A DNA stretch of 64,000 nucleotides, from assembly GCA_913057245.1 (NCBI GenBank), contig CAJXNH010000003.1, positions 124,001-188,000 of the forward strand. Reading direction: 5' to 3'. The position numbers and the translations under genes are program-made. This DNA is from an uncultured Phaeodactylibacter sp. (GTDB taxonomy: Bacteria > Bacteroidota > Bacteroidia > Chitinophagales > Saprospiraceae). Shown here piece by piece: positions 7,809 to 16,339 of the stretch (its first letter is position 1; each line of letters starts with the position of its first letter). The notes under the pieces were generated by a model that had not been told where the DNA came from, did no database searches, and was given only the letters and a program-made list of their open reading frames with translations.

Positions 7809-9356
7809 ATGTCAAAGCAAGATCAATTCCGACAAGTTACAGAAGAAGGCTACACTTTTGAGGGAGCAAGTATCACCCTGGGCGGTGCTATGCTGGATGG
7901 GGCATGTCTGACCAACGCTCTGGTCCGCGTACCTCTGGAAACCCTCAACCGGCACGGGCTGATCGCGGGCGCTACCGGCTCAGGTAAGACCAAAACCCTG
8001 CAAATTATTGCGGAGCAGCTATCGGCTGAAGGTGTACCGTCATTGCTCATGGATATCAAGGGCGACTTATCGGGCATTGCAGTACCCAGCGGCGGGCACC
8101 CCAAAATCGATGAGCGGCATGCGCAGATCGGATTCCCCTTTGAGCCCGGTCAGAGCCCGGTAGAGTTCCTCTCGCTTTCAGAAGAAAAAGGCTTGCGCCT
8201 GCGCGCAACGGTACATGAGTTTGGGCCGGTACTATTTTCTAAAATCCTGGGGCTAAACGACACCCAAAGTGGCATCACCGCTGTCCTCTTCAAATACTGC
8301 GATGACAACCAAATGCCGCTGGTAGACCTGGAAGATTTTAAAAAGCTCCTGCAATATGCTACCAATGAAGGCAAAGAGGAAATGGAATCGCTTTACGGGC
8401 GTATTTCCACCGCTTCGGTTGGTGCGATTATGCGGCGCATCGTGGAGTTGGAACAGCAGGGGGCAGACCGGTTCTTCGGAGAGCGCTCCTTTGATGTGGA
8501 AGACCTTTGCCGTATCAATGAAGAAGGTAAAGGTATGGTCTCTGTGATCCGCCTGACAGACATACAGGACCGTCCGAAGCTGTTCTCCACTTTTATGCTG
8601 CAAATCCTGGCTGAAATCTATGCCACTTTCCCGGAAGAGGGAGATATGGACCGCCCAAAACTCGTGCTTTTCATTGATGAAGCTCACCTGGTTTTTGAGG
8701 AAGCATCAGATGCGCTCCTGGACCAAATCGAGGTCATGGTCAAGCTCATCCGCTCCAAAGGTGTCGGTTTGTTCTTTGTCACCCAAAACCCTGCCGATAT
8801 TCCGGATGACGTACTGGGGCAGCTTGGCTTGAAAGTACAGCATGCCCTGCGCGCCTTCACGGCCAAAGACCGCAAAGCCATCAAGCTTGCCGCTCAGAAC
8901 TATCCGGAGTCGGATTACTACGATGTGGCGGAGGTCGTGACCAAGCTGGGGATTGGAGAAGCCCTGGTCACTGCTCTGAACGAAAAGGGCATCCCTACGC
9001 CATTGGCACACACCCTGCTGCGTGCACCACAGTCCCGGATGGATGTACTGACCGAAAAAGAAATCGACAGCATCATCCGGAAATCACGAATTGCTGATAA
9101 GTATAACGAGGAAATAGACCGGGAATCTGCCCATGAAATCCTGACCGCGAAAATCAAAGCGGCCCAGACGGAAGAGCGACAGGAGGAATTGAAGTCCCAA
9201 AAAGAAAAAGCCGCTAAAACCTCTTCCCGCCGGGCACAGAAAAGCATGTTTGAGAAAATCCTGAACAGTCCGACTACGCGGCAGATTGGGCGGACAGTCG
9301 CAAGAGAGCTGACGCGCGGTATACTTGGAGTCTTGGGGGTAAAAAAGCGCCGGTAG
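7809..9356 (+). CDS. HerA-like helicase/translocase (DUF853)
   Basis: 515 aa from the ATG at 7809, chosen because the frame upstream lies inside the nuclease gene. P-loop Walker A GATGSGKTKTLQ (about 54-65) is followed by SLLMDIKGDLSGIA. Walker B KLVLFIDEAHLVFEEA (about 279-294) is followed by the sensor region FFVTQNPADIPDDVLGQLG. The C-terminal part is basic and rich in Glu/Lys (coiled coil about 420-490). This is the DUF853 branch of the HerA/FtsK superfamily, cytoplasmic ATP-driven DNA translocases of unknown biological role. The gene follows the DRGH nuclease by 5 bp, but that nuclease is membrane-anchored, so a direct complex is unlikely. Confidence 0.88.
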   Translation: MSKQDQFRQVTEEGYTFEGASITLGGAMLDGACLTNALVRVPLETLNRHGLIAGATGSGKTKTLQIIAEQLSAEGVPSLLMDIKGDLSGIAVPSGGHPKIDERHAQIGFPFEPGQSPVEFLSLSEEKGLRLRATVHEFGPVLFSKILGLNDTQSGITAVLFKYCDDNQMPLVDLEDFKKLLQYATNEGKEEMESLYGRISTASVGAIMRRIVELEQQGADRFFGERSFDVEDLCRINEEGKGMVSVIRLTDIQDRPKLFSTFMLQILAEIYATFPEEGDMDRPKLVLFIDEAHLVFEEASDALLDQIEVMVKLIRSKGVGLFFVTQNPADIPDDVLGQLGLKVQHALRAFTAKDRKAIKLAAQNYPESDYYDVAEVVTKLGIGEALVTALNEKGIPTPLAHTLLRAPQSRMDVLTEKEIDSIIRKSRIADKYNEEIDRESAHEILTAKIKAAQTEERQEELKSQKEKAAKTSSRRAQKSMFEKILNSPTTRQIGRTVARELTRGILGVLGVKKRR

Positions 9357-9377
9357 CGGTTATGCGGTGTATGGTAG

Positions 9378-9935
9378 TTAATCCTCCTTTTTGATCAGTT
9401 TGGGCGCATAGTTGCGTTTGAAGGCCGACCATGGGGTTTCCTTGTAATAGTCTTCTGCAAAGTAGGCCAGAATGCGCTCAAACTCCTCCGGAGACTTGTA
9501 ACCAACAATAGATTGGATGACTTCTCCCTCCTCATCCATAAAAACCACAGAGGGGAAGCTCATACGTCCGCGAAGGAGCTCCGCCGCAAACTGATGGTAG
9601 CCGCGTTTGCCATTTTCGATGAACTCATAGGTCTTGTCCTTATACGCTATGCTGGTTTTTCGCTCTGCATTAAGGCGTACCGGGTGGAATTGATCATTAA
9701 TATAGGACGCGATCGGTGCCGCATTAAAGGTAATGGTATCCATTCGTTTGCACCAGGTGCACCAATCGGTATAAATATGCAGCAGGACTTTTTTGTCTTG
9801 TTTCTCAATATGCGAAACCGCCTCCTCCCAACGCATCCACTTGATCTTATCGCCCGGTGCAGCAGCCTGCTGCGGTGCAAAACTCATGGCAGCAAAGGCC
9901 AGGAAGAAGACGATAATGCTCCGATATTTACTCAT
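9378..9935 (-). CDS. Secreted thioredoxin-fold protein
   Basis: 185 aa from the ATG at 9935; the codon three places upstream is a TTG and gives no better start. The N-terminus is a signal peptide (SIIVFFLAFAAMSFAPQQAAA). The active-site motif DWCTWCKRMD (about 58-67) is a CxxC embedded as in SoxW/DsbD-gamma-like thioredoxins. FPSVVFMDEEGEVIQSIVGYKS (from about 127) contains the cis-Pro region. It probably acts in the periplasm as a thiol-disulfide reductase or in cytochrome c maturation-type chemistry. It is convergent with the HerA-like gene and stands alone. Confidence 0.85.
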   Translation of the reverse strand: MSKYRSIIVFFLAFAAMSFAPQQAAAPGDKIKWMRWEEAVSHIEKQDKKVLLHIYTDWCTWCKRMDTITFNAAPIASYINDQFHPVRLNAERKTSIAYKDKTYEFIENGKRGYHQFAAELLRGRMSFPSVVFMDEEGEVIQSIVGYKSPEEFERILAYFAEDYYKETPWSAFKRNYAPKLIKKED

Positions 9936-10034
9936 AGATGTCAATAATTTGGCGTTTACCCGTGATAAACTTCACAACAAACAAACAAAAATTGCCCGGT
10001 TCTTATGTCGATAGCCCGGGCCTTTAAAGGAAGT

Positions 10035-11093
10035 TTAACGAATCTGCGGGCGGTAAAACAGGCTTACCTTATCACTTCCCAGCTGATAAGTGGAAACGGG
10101 CCCGACGGGCAGGTTCGGTGCCCGCCGCCCTGATGACAAATAGGATGCCGCTGTCAGAACGAGGGCTTCATCCCACAGCCCCTGATCAATAAAGGCTTGC
10201 AGGGTCTGAATACCTCCTTCCACCATAAGTGTACTCAGTTTCAGATCATGGAGTTGACGCAGCAGAAAGGGAATGGAGGCTGCTCTTTCCGGAATTTCAA
10301 TACATTGCACCGTCTCCGGCAAGTTCGCCATCTCAGGCAGCCCATGCGCCCGAAAGAGCAGGGTAGGGGCGCCATCGGTAAATATGCGGAGTTTAGAGGG
10401 AAGGTTACCTTTCTGATCTATCAGCACGCGCACAGGTGAGCGCCCGTAGTACAGCCGGTTGTTAAGCTGTGGGTTGTCTGTTAATGCCGTATTGGCACCT
10501 ACAAGGATGGCGGAAGCCTCACTGCGCCATTTGTGGACAAGGCGCTTGGTGTGGGGGTGGGTCAGCCAAAGCTGCTGATTGTCCTCCGGTGCAAAGATGC
10601 CATTGATGGATTGGGCATACTTGAGCTGAATGTAGGGGCGCTGTTCTGTAACGAAAGTGTTACGCGCCTGACTGAGGCGTGCGCCCTGCTCTTCAAGCAC
10701 CCCGGCTACAACCTCTACACCAGCTTCCCGTAACCGGTCGAGCCCGCTGCCATTGACCCCGGGGGTTTGGTCTACACTTGACACGACCACCCTTGGGATA
10801 CCTTCCTGCAGGATCAGCAGGGTACAGGGGGGAGTGTTGCGGTGGATATTGCAGGGTTCGAGAGAAACATAGAGGGTCGATTCCCGGAGTAAAGACCGGT
10901 CAGCCAAAGCAACGCTTTTGACAGCATTGACTTCTGCATGGGCTTCACCATACGCCCGGTGATAGCCTTCCCCGATAATCCGCCCCTGATGTACGATTAC
11001 CGCGCCAACCATTGGATTAGGAGAGGTAGAGCCCGCTCCGAGCCGGGCTAAATCAAAGCAACGCTGCATAAAATGCTCATCGCGGTGGTCCAT
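10035..11093 (-). CDS. ribD: Bifunctional riboflavin biosynthesis protein RibD
   Basis: 352 aa, full length for the fused enzyme. The N-terminal deaminase domain has the zinc and catalytic motif HAEVNAV (about 52-58, His and Glu) and the two Cys ligands in PCNIHRNTPPC (about 80-90). The C-terminal reductase domain shows YIQLKYAQSINGIF, ILVGANTALTDNPQLNNR and TLMVEGGIQTLQAFID. It converts 2,5-diamino-6-ribosylamino-4(3H)-pyrimidinone 5'-phosphate to 5-amino-6-ribitylamino-uracil 5'-phosphate in two steps, in the cytoplasm. No other rib genes are adjacent. Confidence 0.95.
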   Translation of the reverse strand: MDHRDEHFMQRCFDLARLGAGSTSPNPMVGAVIVHQGRIIGEGYHRAYGEAHAEVNAVKSVALADRSLLRESTLYVSLEPCNIHRNTPPCTLLILQEGIPRVVVSSVDQTPGVNGSGLDRLREAGVEVVAGVLEEQGARLSQARNTFVTEQRPYIQLKYAQSINGIFAPEDNQQLWLTHPHTKRLVHKWRSEASAILVGANTALTDNPQLNNRLYYGRSPVRVLIDQKGNLPSKLRIFTDGAPTLLFRAHGLPEMANLPETVQCIEIPERAASIPFLLRQLHDLKLSTLMVEGGIQTLQAFIDQGLWDEALVLTAASYLSSGRRAPNLPVGPVSTYQLGSDKVSLFYRPQIR

Positions 11094-11474
11094 GAAGGCT
11101 GATTTTTCGCCAAAAGTAAGGATATCCTGTATTTATACCGACGATAAAGTGGTTGGCTATGGCAAACCTACTTAATGCCTGCCTGCGTGTCAAGACACTT
11201 CAGCAGACAGGTCGGCATACACGCTGGAAAGTAGCCTGCGCCTGTCCTGACAAACTATGCTTCGTCAGTGGCCGATGTCGCAAACCACTTTAGTTAAGCG
11301 TATACATGAATTAATCCCGCTTTGGCTTTTTAGTTTTTAGAGAATTACTTTATTTTAGAGGGACTAAAGGTAGGTCTCAAACCTTTTGAAAACCCCCTGA
11401 TTAATAAAACCATATTTGCACGCTTGCATTTTTCCCAAAATACCGTGCATTTGTAGACCAAAAAACCACTTGTT
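11094..11474. other. Intergenic region between divergent ribD and the AP2/HNH gene
   Basis: 381 bp. No gene or clear promoter was found. The first half holds short imperfect inverted and direct words around GCCTGC and CAGACAGG (11175-11250). The second half is AT-rich. Promoters for both divergent genes must be here. Confidence 0.4.
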
Positions 11475-12047
11475 TTGCTGTACAAAGTCAAACTGAAAAA
11501 CTCAGATGACTCGGTGTTAGTTGATGCTCAAGTCTATGAATACCTGACCACGGACACTTACCTGGTCAAGGTCAACTTCATCAACAATCTGAGAAAGCAC
11601 TCCAGTGGTTGCGCGGTCTTCCAGAAAACCTGGAAAAAGGCAGACGGAAAGTATAAAACGGAAACCATCTACCTCCATAAACTCATTGCGGAGCGGTTCC
11701 TTGCCCACGAAAAAACAACAACATCCAATCTGGTGGGCACTAAAAACGGCAACAAACTTGATTGCAGGTTGGCTAATATTCAATACCGCTCCAGGAGCGT
11801 TGCCAGCCGAAAGCGGAAAACAAGCAGTAAGGCTGGCTACACCGGTGTTTATCAAGAAAACAACCGGTTCCGGGCAGTTATTTCCATCAACCGCAAATCA
11901 GTACATATCGGCATGTTCGATACGGCTGAAGAGGCGGCATTGGCCTACAATAAAAAATCAAAAGAGTTATACGGCGATGAGGGCAAAATCAACATCATAA
12001 AGCCCAAACGTAACCGCGAACGGACCGATGATGCTACGCCGGAGTGA
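11475..12047 (+). CDS. AP2-domain HNH-type endonuclease-like protein
   Basis: 190 aa. The only plausible start in frame is TTG at 11475, since a TAG stop lies at 11454 and no ATG appears before the conserved part. The middle (YLHKLIAERFL, NLVGTKNGNKLDCRLANIQY) resembles the HNH/NUMOD-like region of free-standing homing endonucleases. The C-terminal 55-60 residues are an AP2/ERF-like DNA-binding domain (AGYTGVYQENNRFRAVI, HIGMFDTAEEAALAYNKKS). AP2-HNH proteins of this type are often selfish or phage-derived. It overlaps the convergent mnmD gene by 14 bp. No intron or interrupted host gene is visible beside it. Confidence 0.75.
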   Translation: MLYKVKLKNSDDSVLVDAQVYEYLTTDTYLVKVNFINNLRKHSSGCAVFQKTWKKADGKYKTETIYLHKLIAERFLAHEKTTTSNLVGTKNGNKLDCRLANIQYRSRSVASRKRKTSSKAGYTGVYQENNRFRAVISINRKSVHIGMFDTAEEAALAYNKKSKELYGDEGKINIIKPKRNRERTDDATPE

Positions 12048-12711
12048 CCTTTAGCCCTCTTGTCATTTCCCGCTTACCCGGAGGGCCAGGCAAAGCTTCT
12101 ATCGTGAACCCAAGGCTTTTCAGGCAGCGTTTAACAGCCCCCTTAGCACAGTAAGTCACAAAAATACCATCTTCCTTGAGTGCGCGGTACATCCGCCCCA
12201 GCACTTCTGCTTCCCAGAGCTCCGGTTGGGCATTGGGCGCAAAGGCATCGAAGTAAACGACATCAAAGGTGGCTTCTTCCGAAAAATCTTCAAATGAGAT
12301 ATGCCGCTTTTCGAAAGTGAAATAGGGCGTAATGTTAACCGGTTGATCCCATTCGGAATGATGAATTTGTTGCAGGATATCCGCCGCTGATGATTCCAGG
12401 TGCTCCGCGTAGTTTAAGGTGTCTGCCTGCGCTGTGCTCAGCGGGAAGGCTTCCAGCGCAACATAACGAATGTGCTTATGCACTTTTCCCGCCTCCAGGC
12501 AAGTCAGCAGGGCATTCAGCCCGGTTCCCAGCCCGGCTTCCAGTACGGCGACCTGTTTCAGCGCCTGCAGCCTGGGATATAACCCGGATTGCAAAAAAAC
12601 GTGGCGGGATTCCTGTATAGCCCCGTACTTGGAGTGGTAAGAAACGCCGAACCGTTCGGAAAAGATAGAGTCGGAGCCGTCCTGTGTCTTAATAATTGAT
12701 AACTCTTCCAT
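12034..12711 (-). CDS. mnmD: tRNA mnm5s2U34 methyltransferase MnmD (stand-alone)
   Basis: 225 aa from the ATG at 12711; the codon five places upstream is a TTG. The SAM-binding site is VLEAGLGTGLNALLT (about 55-69). The family-specific stretch is VVYFDAFAPNAQPELWEAEVL (about 150-170), followed by FVTYCAKGAVKRCLKSLGF and PGPPGKREMTRG at the C-terminus. It methylates the 5-aminomethyl group of nm5s2U34 in tRNAs. In Proteobacteria this domain is fused to an oxidoreductase as MnmC; here it is separate, as usual in Bacteroidota. It lies 35 bp after ytxJ in the same direction. Confidence 0.88.
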   Translation of the reverse strand: MEELSIIKTQDGSDSIFSERFGVSYHSKYGAIQESRHVFLQSGLYPRLQALKQVAVLEAGLGTGLNALLTCLEAGKVHKHIRYVALEAFPLSTAQADTLNYAEHLESSAADILQQIHHSEWDQPVNITPYFTFEKRHISFEDFSEEATFDVVYFDAFAPNAQPELWEAEVLGRMYRALKEDGIFVTYCAKGAVKRCLKSLGFTIEALPGPPGKREMTRGLKVTPA

Positions 12712-12746
12712 AGCCTTGCAACGCAATTTTAATACTCAAAGTCGAA

Positions 12747-13094
12747 TCAGGCTCCAACCTGTGATGCAATATCGGTAGCACTAATGCCCAGATGGGAGGC
12801 ATCGTAGACACACCTGCCATCCTTTATTAAAAGGACCTGTGGGGACTCATGCCTGACGCCGAATTGCTCCGCTACGGCATTGGACAAATCTCGGTGGGCG
12901 ATCAGATCGAGATGATAGGGCAGAATATCATTATCAGCCAAAGACCAGCCTTTGTTCAGGCGGTTTTGCGCAAGCGAACTTATCGAACAGCGGGTGCTGT
13001 GCTTAAAGATCAGGCAGGGGACAGACTTTGAATGCTCAATAATTTCCTCGATCTGGCTGCGGGATTGCAATTGCAACCAATTGATTTTGCTCAT
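12747..13094 (-). CDS. ytxJ: YtxJ, bacillithiol-linked redox protein
   Basis: 115 aa, a thioredoxin-fold protein of the YtxJ (DUF2847) family. Visible features are LIFKHSTRCSISSLAQNR (about 28-45) with the single active-site Cys in TRCSIS, and HESPQVLLIKDG (about 83-94) with the cis-Pro. YtxJ is a monothiol bacilliredoxin that removes bacillithiol from mixed disulfides in the cytoplasm, which fits the bacillithiol chemistry found in many Bacteroidota. Its ATG directly follows the TAA of a 52-aa lipoprotein gene (TAAATG), and mnmD lies 35 bp downstream. Confidence 0.85.
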   Translation of the reverse strand: MSKINWLQLQSRSQIEEIIEHSKSVPCLIFKHSTRCSISSLAQNRLNKGWSLADNDILPYHLDLIAHRDLSNAVAEQFGVRHESPQVLLIKDGRCVYDASHLGISATDIASQVGA

Positions 13095-13253
13095 TTATCC
13101 TATGTAGTTGATAACGGTAATAACCGTATCAACAACCGTAGAGAGGGCATCGTTCAAGGAAAAATTATTTGGGCATCCGTAGCCGCGGTTGCAGGAGGAT
13201 AAAGCCGTAACGGCAACAACTGCAAGAGCGGTGTTTTTGACGATCTTTTTCAT
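13095..13253 (-). CDS. Small predicted lipoprotein (52 aa)
   Basis: A 52-codon frame with a clear lipoprotein signal: Lys-Lys at positions 2-3, a hydrophobic run (NTALAVVAVTA), then LSSC as lipobox with Cys at 21. The mature part is short (NRGYGCPNNFSLNDALSTVV and a Val/Ile/Thr-rich tail). Its TAA is immediately followed by the ytxJ ATG, so the two are almost certainly co-translated. I do not recognise the family. Confidence 0.6.
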   Translation of the reverse strand: MKKIVKNTALAVVAVTALSSCNRGYGCPNNFSLNDALSTVVDTVITVINYIG

Positions 13254-13556
13254 GGCTTCTTGTTTTCCGATTGATTTTTAATATTCATGGGATGGAACGG
13301 AAAAGCAAAGATTGCTATTATTCCAACGCCCGCAAAATTAAGAATTTCTTAGCTTATTAGCCTTACCTGTGTCAGGTTATCCGATTCTTTAAGAGAACAA
13401 GCCTGCGGTATAATTGTTAAAGTGGGGTAATTCTGAGATGTTGCAGCTGTTTTTTGCAGTTTCGTCAGATTGCTTATTTTTGCCGGACCGATGGGATGAT
13501 GCCTGAACATTAGCCCGGATTAACAACACACAAAATCACTCAATTAAAACATAAAA
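13254..13556. other. Intergenic region upstream of pdhB
   Basis: 303 bp between the divergent 52-aa lipoprotein gene and pdhB. It contains a good candidate promoter for pdhB (13453-13482, annotated separately). Nothing else was recognised. Confidence 0.5.
13453..13482 (+). promoter_or_regulatory. Candidate promoter of pdhB
   Basis: A TTTG box (13453-13456) is followed after 18 bp by TATTTTTG (13475-13482), matching the Bacteroidota pattern TTTG-N19 to 21-TAnnTTTG except for slightly short spacing. It would give a leader of about 70 nt before the pdhB ATG. Confidence 0.5.
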
Positions 13557-14543
13557 ATGGCAAAAACACTGGCATTACGTGACGCACTCAACGAAGCGAT
13601 GTCTGAAGAGATGCGCAGAGACGAGAATGTCTTCCTGATGGGAGAGGAGGTAGCCGAATATAATGGTGCCTATAAAGTCAGTAAGGGCATGTTGGACGAG
13701 TTTGGCCCTAAGCGGGTTATTGATACCCCGATTGCCGAACTGGGTTTTGCAGGTATTGGCGTTGGTGCAGCAATGAACGGGCTGCGCCCCATCGTTGAAT
13801 TCATGACCTGGAACTTTGCAGTCCTGGCTTTCGATCAGATTGTGAATAATGCTGCTAAAACTTTGTCTCAATCGGCTGGCCAGTTTATGTGCCCGATTGT
13901 ATTCCGTGGCCCTTCCGGTAGTGCCGGTCAGTTGGCGCAACAGCATTCGCAGACCTTTGAAAGCTGGATGGCGAATGTTCCGGGGCTGAAAGTCATTTCA
14001 TGTGTGGACCCGGCAGATGCCAAAGGCTTGCTCAAGTCAGCTATACGGGATAACGATCCAGTGTGTATGATGGAGTCGGAAATGCTCTATGGCTTTGAAG
14101 GGGAAGTTCCGGAAGGCGAATACCTGGTCCCAATTGGCAAGGCGGCCGTCCGCCAGGAAGGCTCAGATATTACACTGGTTTCTTTTAATAAAATGATGCT
14201 GCCCACACTTGAAGCGGCCAAGGCGCTTGAGTCCGAAGGCATCTCTGCGGAAGTAATTGACCTGCGGACCATCCGCCCGCTTGACCATGCTACGATTGTG
14301 GAGTCTGTGAAAAAGACCAACCGCCTGGTAGTGATTGACGAAAGCTGGCCATTTGCAGGTGTTTCAGCGGAAATCGCCTACGAAATTCAAAAGTACGCCT
14401 TCGACTACCTCGACGCACCGGTGACCCGGGTAAACGCGGCAGACACCTCTCTGCCTTACGCGCCCACACTGGTAGAGGCCTATCTGCCTAATGCCGATAA
14501 GATCGTAAAGGCCGCCAAAGAAGTCCTTTATATCAACGCATAA
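13557..14543 (+). CDS. pdhB: Pyruvate dehydrogenase E1 component, beta subunit
   Basis: 328 aa. It begins with LALRDALNEAMSEEMRRD and FLMGEEVAEYNGAYKVSKG, typical of E1-beta, where the Glu of the GEEV stretch contacts thiamine diphosphate. The transketolase pyrimidine-binding domain spans about 4-180 (PIVFRGPSGSAGQLAQQHSQ, residues 120-139), and the C-terminal transketolase domain spans about 195-320 (EVIDLRTIRPLD). The enzyme forms the alpha2beta2 E1 that decarboxylates pyruvate and passes the acetyl group to E2 lipoyl domains. The alpha subunit and E2 are not adjacent. Branched-chain 2-oxoacid E1-beta is the main alternative, but GAYKVSKGM fits pyruvate dehydrogenase. Confidence 0.92.
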   Translation: MAKTLALRDALNEAMSEEMRRDENVFLMGEEVAEYNGAYKVSKGMLDEFGPKRVIDTPIAELGFAGIGVGAAMNGLRPIVEFMTWNFAVLAFDQIVNNAAKTLSQSAGQFMCPIVFRGPSGSAGQLAQQHSQTFESWMANVPGLKVISCVDPADAKGLLKSAIRDNDPVCMMESEMLYGFEGEVPEGEYLVPIGKAAVRQEGSDITLVSFNKMMLPTLEAAKALESEGISAEVIDLRTIRPLDHATIVESVKKTNRLVVIDESWPFAGVSAEIAYEIQKYAFDYLDAPVTRVNAADTSLPYAPTLVEAYLPNADKIVKAAKEVLYINA

Positions 14544-14565
14544 GCCCTCGCGGCACGAAAAAACC

Positions 14566-14608
14566 AAGCCGGTTGTTTTCCCTGACGGGAAGCGACCGGC
14601 TTGTTGTT
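14566..14608 (+). terminator. Rho-independent terminator after pdhB
   Basis: Arms AAGCCGGT (14566-14573) and ACCGGCTT (14595-14602) with a nested TTCCC/GGGAA stem, followed by TGTTGTTT. It lies 22 bp after the pdhB stop codon. Confidence 0.6.
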
Positions 14609-14630
14609 TAAGGTGTATTCGAAAGTGAAA

Positions 14631-15392
14631 ATGATGAGTGAGATCTGGCAGCAGTTCGATTCCGATCAGTGGATGGTGCTATTTATTGCCGCTTTGCTGA
14701 TTGGCATGGCCAAAGCAGGCATTAAAGGGCTGGGCATGTTTATTGTGCCCATGATGGCGGCTGCTTTCGGAGGTAAAGCCTCTGTGGGTCTCGTCCTCCC
14801 CATGCTTTCCATGGCCGATGTATTTGCGGTCAGCTACTACAACCGGCATGCCGAGTGGCATTACATACGGCGTCTGCTGCCGATGGCTGTCGTGGGCGTC
14901 CTTATTGCAATCGGGGTAGGCTACTACGTAAATGATGCAGTATTTACGAATATGATCGCCGTTATTATCATCGGGAGCCTGGTGCTGCTGATTTTGCAGG
15001 AACGCACGAGCTTTTCCTCCTTCATGGCCAGCAACAAATACGTTGCGGGGGTTTTCGGCGGGCTGGGCGGGTTTACCACTATGATTGGGAATGCAGCCGG
15101 GCCGGTAATGGCCGTTTACCTGCTGTCCACCCGGATACCCAAGAACAACTACATCGGTACTACGGCCTGGTTCTTTATGATCATCAATCTATTCAAGTTC
15201 CCGTTTCATATTTTCGTGTGGGGGACCATCACCTGGCACAGTTTTCGGGCCAACCTTTTGGCGCTGCCTGCCATTGTACTGGGCGTGTTTGTTGGCATCT
15301 TAATTGTCAAGCGAATCCCGGAGCTGGCCTTTCGCTACTTTGTAATCGTGATGACTTTTATAATTTCCTTAAAGCTTTTGCTGGGGTGGTAG
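14631..15392 (+). CDS. TauE/SafE-family sulfite/anion exporter
   Basis: 253 aa from the ATG at 14631. A TTG in frame at 14601 falls in the pdhB terminator and is rejected. About eight hydrophobic segments fill the protein. The two half-repeats of the TauE/SafE fold are visible as GMAKAGIKGLGMFIVPMMAAAF near the start and GVFGGLGGFTTMIGNAAGPVMAVYLLS in the middle. Family members export sulfite, sulfoacetate or related organosulfur anions across the inner membrane. Substrate cannot be told here, but a SulP-family anion transporter lies 0.95 kb downstream. Confidence 0.88.
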   Translation: MMSEIWQQFDSDQWMVLFIAALLIGMAKAGIKGLGMFIVPMMAAAFGGKASVGLVLPMLSMADVFAVSYYNRHAEWHYIRRLLPMAVVGVLIAIGVGYYVNDAVFTNMIAVIIIGSLVLLILQERTSFSSFMASNKYVAGVFGGLGGFTTMIGNAAGPVMAVYLLSTRIPKNNYIGTTAWFFMIINLFKFPFHIFVWGTITWHSFRANLLALPAIVLGVFVGILIVKRIPELAFRYFVIVMTFIISLKLLLGW

Positions 15393-15457
15393 TAGCAACA
15401 TTTCGGGTGTCGTCGGCGTTCTATAGTTGTTTCCATGAACATCCTTTGAATAATCCC

Positions 15458-15574
15458 ATGATTACAAGTATCATCCTTGCGGTCCTGCTGACCCGCTCCA
15501 AGAAAGTACAGCAGTTTGTAAAGTTAAACTTGCCACGTGTCCATGCTTACCTTAAGGAACGCGTAAAGATTTAA
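15458..15574 (+). CDS. Possible small basic protein (38 aa)
   Basis: A short ATG frame with a hydrophobic N-terminus (MITSIILAVLLT) followed by a basic tail (RSKKVQQFVKLN, then HAYLKERVKI). It lies 65 bp after the TauE-like gene in the same direction. I do not recognise it, and it may be chance. Confidence 0.3.
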   Translation: MITSIILAVLLTRSKKVQQFVKLNLPRVHAYLKERVKI

Positions 15575-15661
15575 TGGTAATCCCGTTTTTGATACCTATC
15601 TGTGATTTGATTCACCGACGTTAATGGCATTTGTTTTTTCTTTTGCAGAAAAGGAAAAGAC

Positions 15662-16246
15662 ATGCGCCATACAAAACAAGTCATTTTTATTCTGTTTGCT
15701 ATTGTTGCTAATGCCACAGTGCTATCTGCTCAGCATCATGAGCGTACCCCTACTGCAACAACGGTAGATTCCACACACATCACGAAGACCATTAAGCGCC
15801 ACAACTTCTTTCCGCACTTTCGGGGCGCAGTCTTTATCAGTCACACTTTCATACCTGCGGTTGCAGAGAATACCCGTGTAGCTATCCCTTCCTACGGGCT
15901 TGACCTCGAATACTGGTTCAATCACGACTGGGGCATTGGCCTGCATAATGACCTTGAATTGGAAAACTTTATCATTGAACAAGATCATGAAGAGTTTTTG
16001 GAGCGTGAGTATCCTCTGGTATCCTCATTAGATTTATTGTACCGCCCCTGGAAAGGTCTTGTTTTTCAAGTAGGTCCCGGTATTGAGATTGACAGGAACG
16101 AAACCTTCTTTCTCTTCCGGCTTGGAATGGAATACGAAATCGAACTAGGGCACCACTGGGACCTTTACCCTACATTTTTTTATGACACCCGGGAGGATGC
16201 CTTTACAACGATTTCTATTGGCCTGGGCGTCGGTAAACGCTTTTAA
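15662..16246 (+). CDS. Predicted outer-membrane beta-barrel protein
   Basis: 194 aa. There is a signal peptide (QVIFILFAIVANATVLSAQ, cleavage near residue 23). The mature part has alternating hydrophobic strands rich in Tyr/Trp/Phe (SYGLDLEYWFNHDWGIGLHN, LVFQVGPGIEIDRNETFFLF, TISIGLGVGKRF) and ends in Phe, as barrels recognised by BamA do. About eight strands are likely. No ligand motif is visible and the family is not recognised. His residues are frequent near the mature N-terminus. Confidence 0.65.
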   Translation: MRHTKQVIFILFAIVANATVLSAQHHERTPTATTVDSTHITKTIKRHNFFPHFRGAVFISHTFIPAVAENTRVAIPSYGLDLEYWFNHDWGIGLHNDLELENFIIEQDHEEFLEREYPLVSSLDLLYRPWKGLVFQVGPGIEIDRNETFFLFRLGMEYEIELGHHWDLYPTFFYDTREDAFTTISIGLGVGKRF

Positions 16247-16339
16247 ATAATCAGAAGTGGGTGGGAGTTGAATTTGGGTAACTGTGTGAATAGGATTACT
16301 TTTAGTGTTTGAAGTGGAATCCTATAATACCCAATTTTC

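Noticed and set aside
6919-9356. Nuclease plus HerA-like ATPase as a defence pair
   Set aside because: The nuclease carries an N-terminal membrane anchor that puts its active site outside the cytoplasm, and DUF853 ATPases are widespread, so proximity alone is weak evidence.
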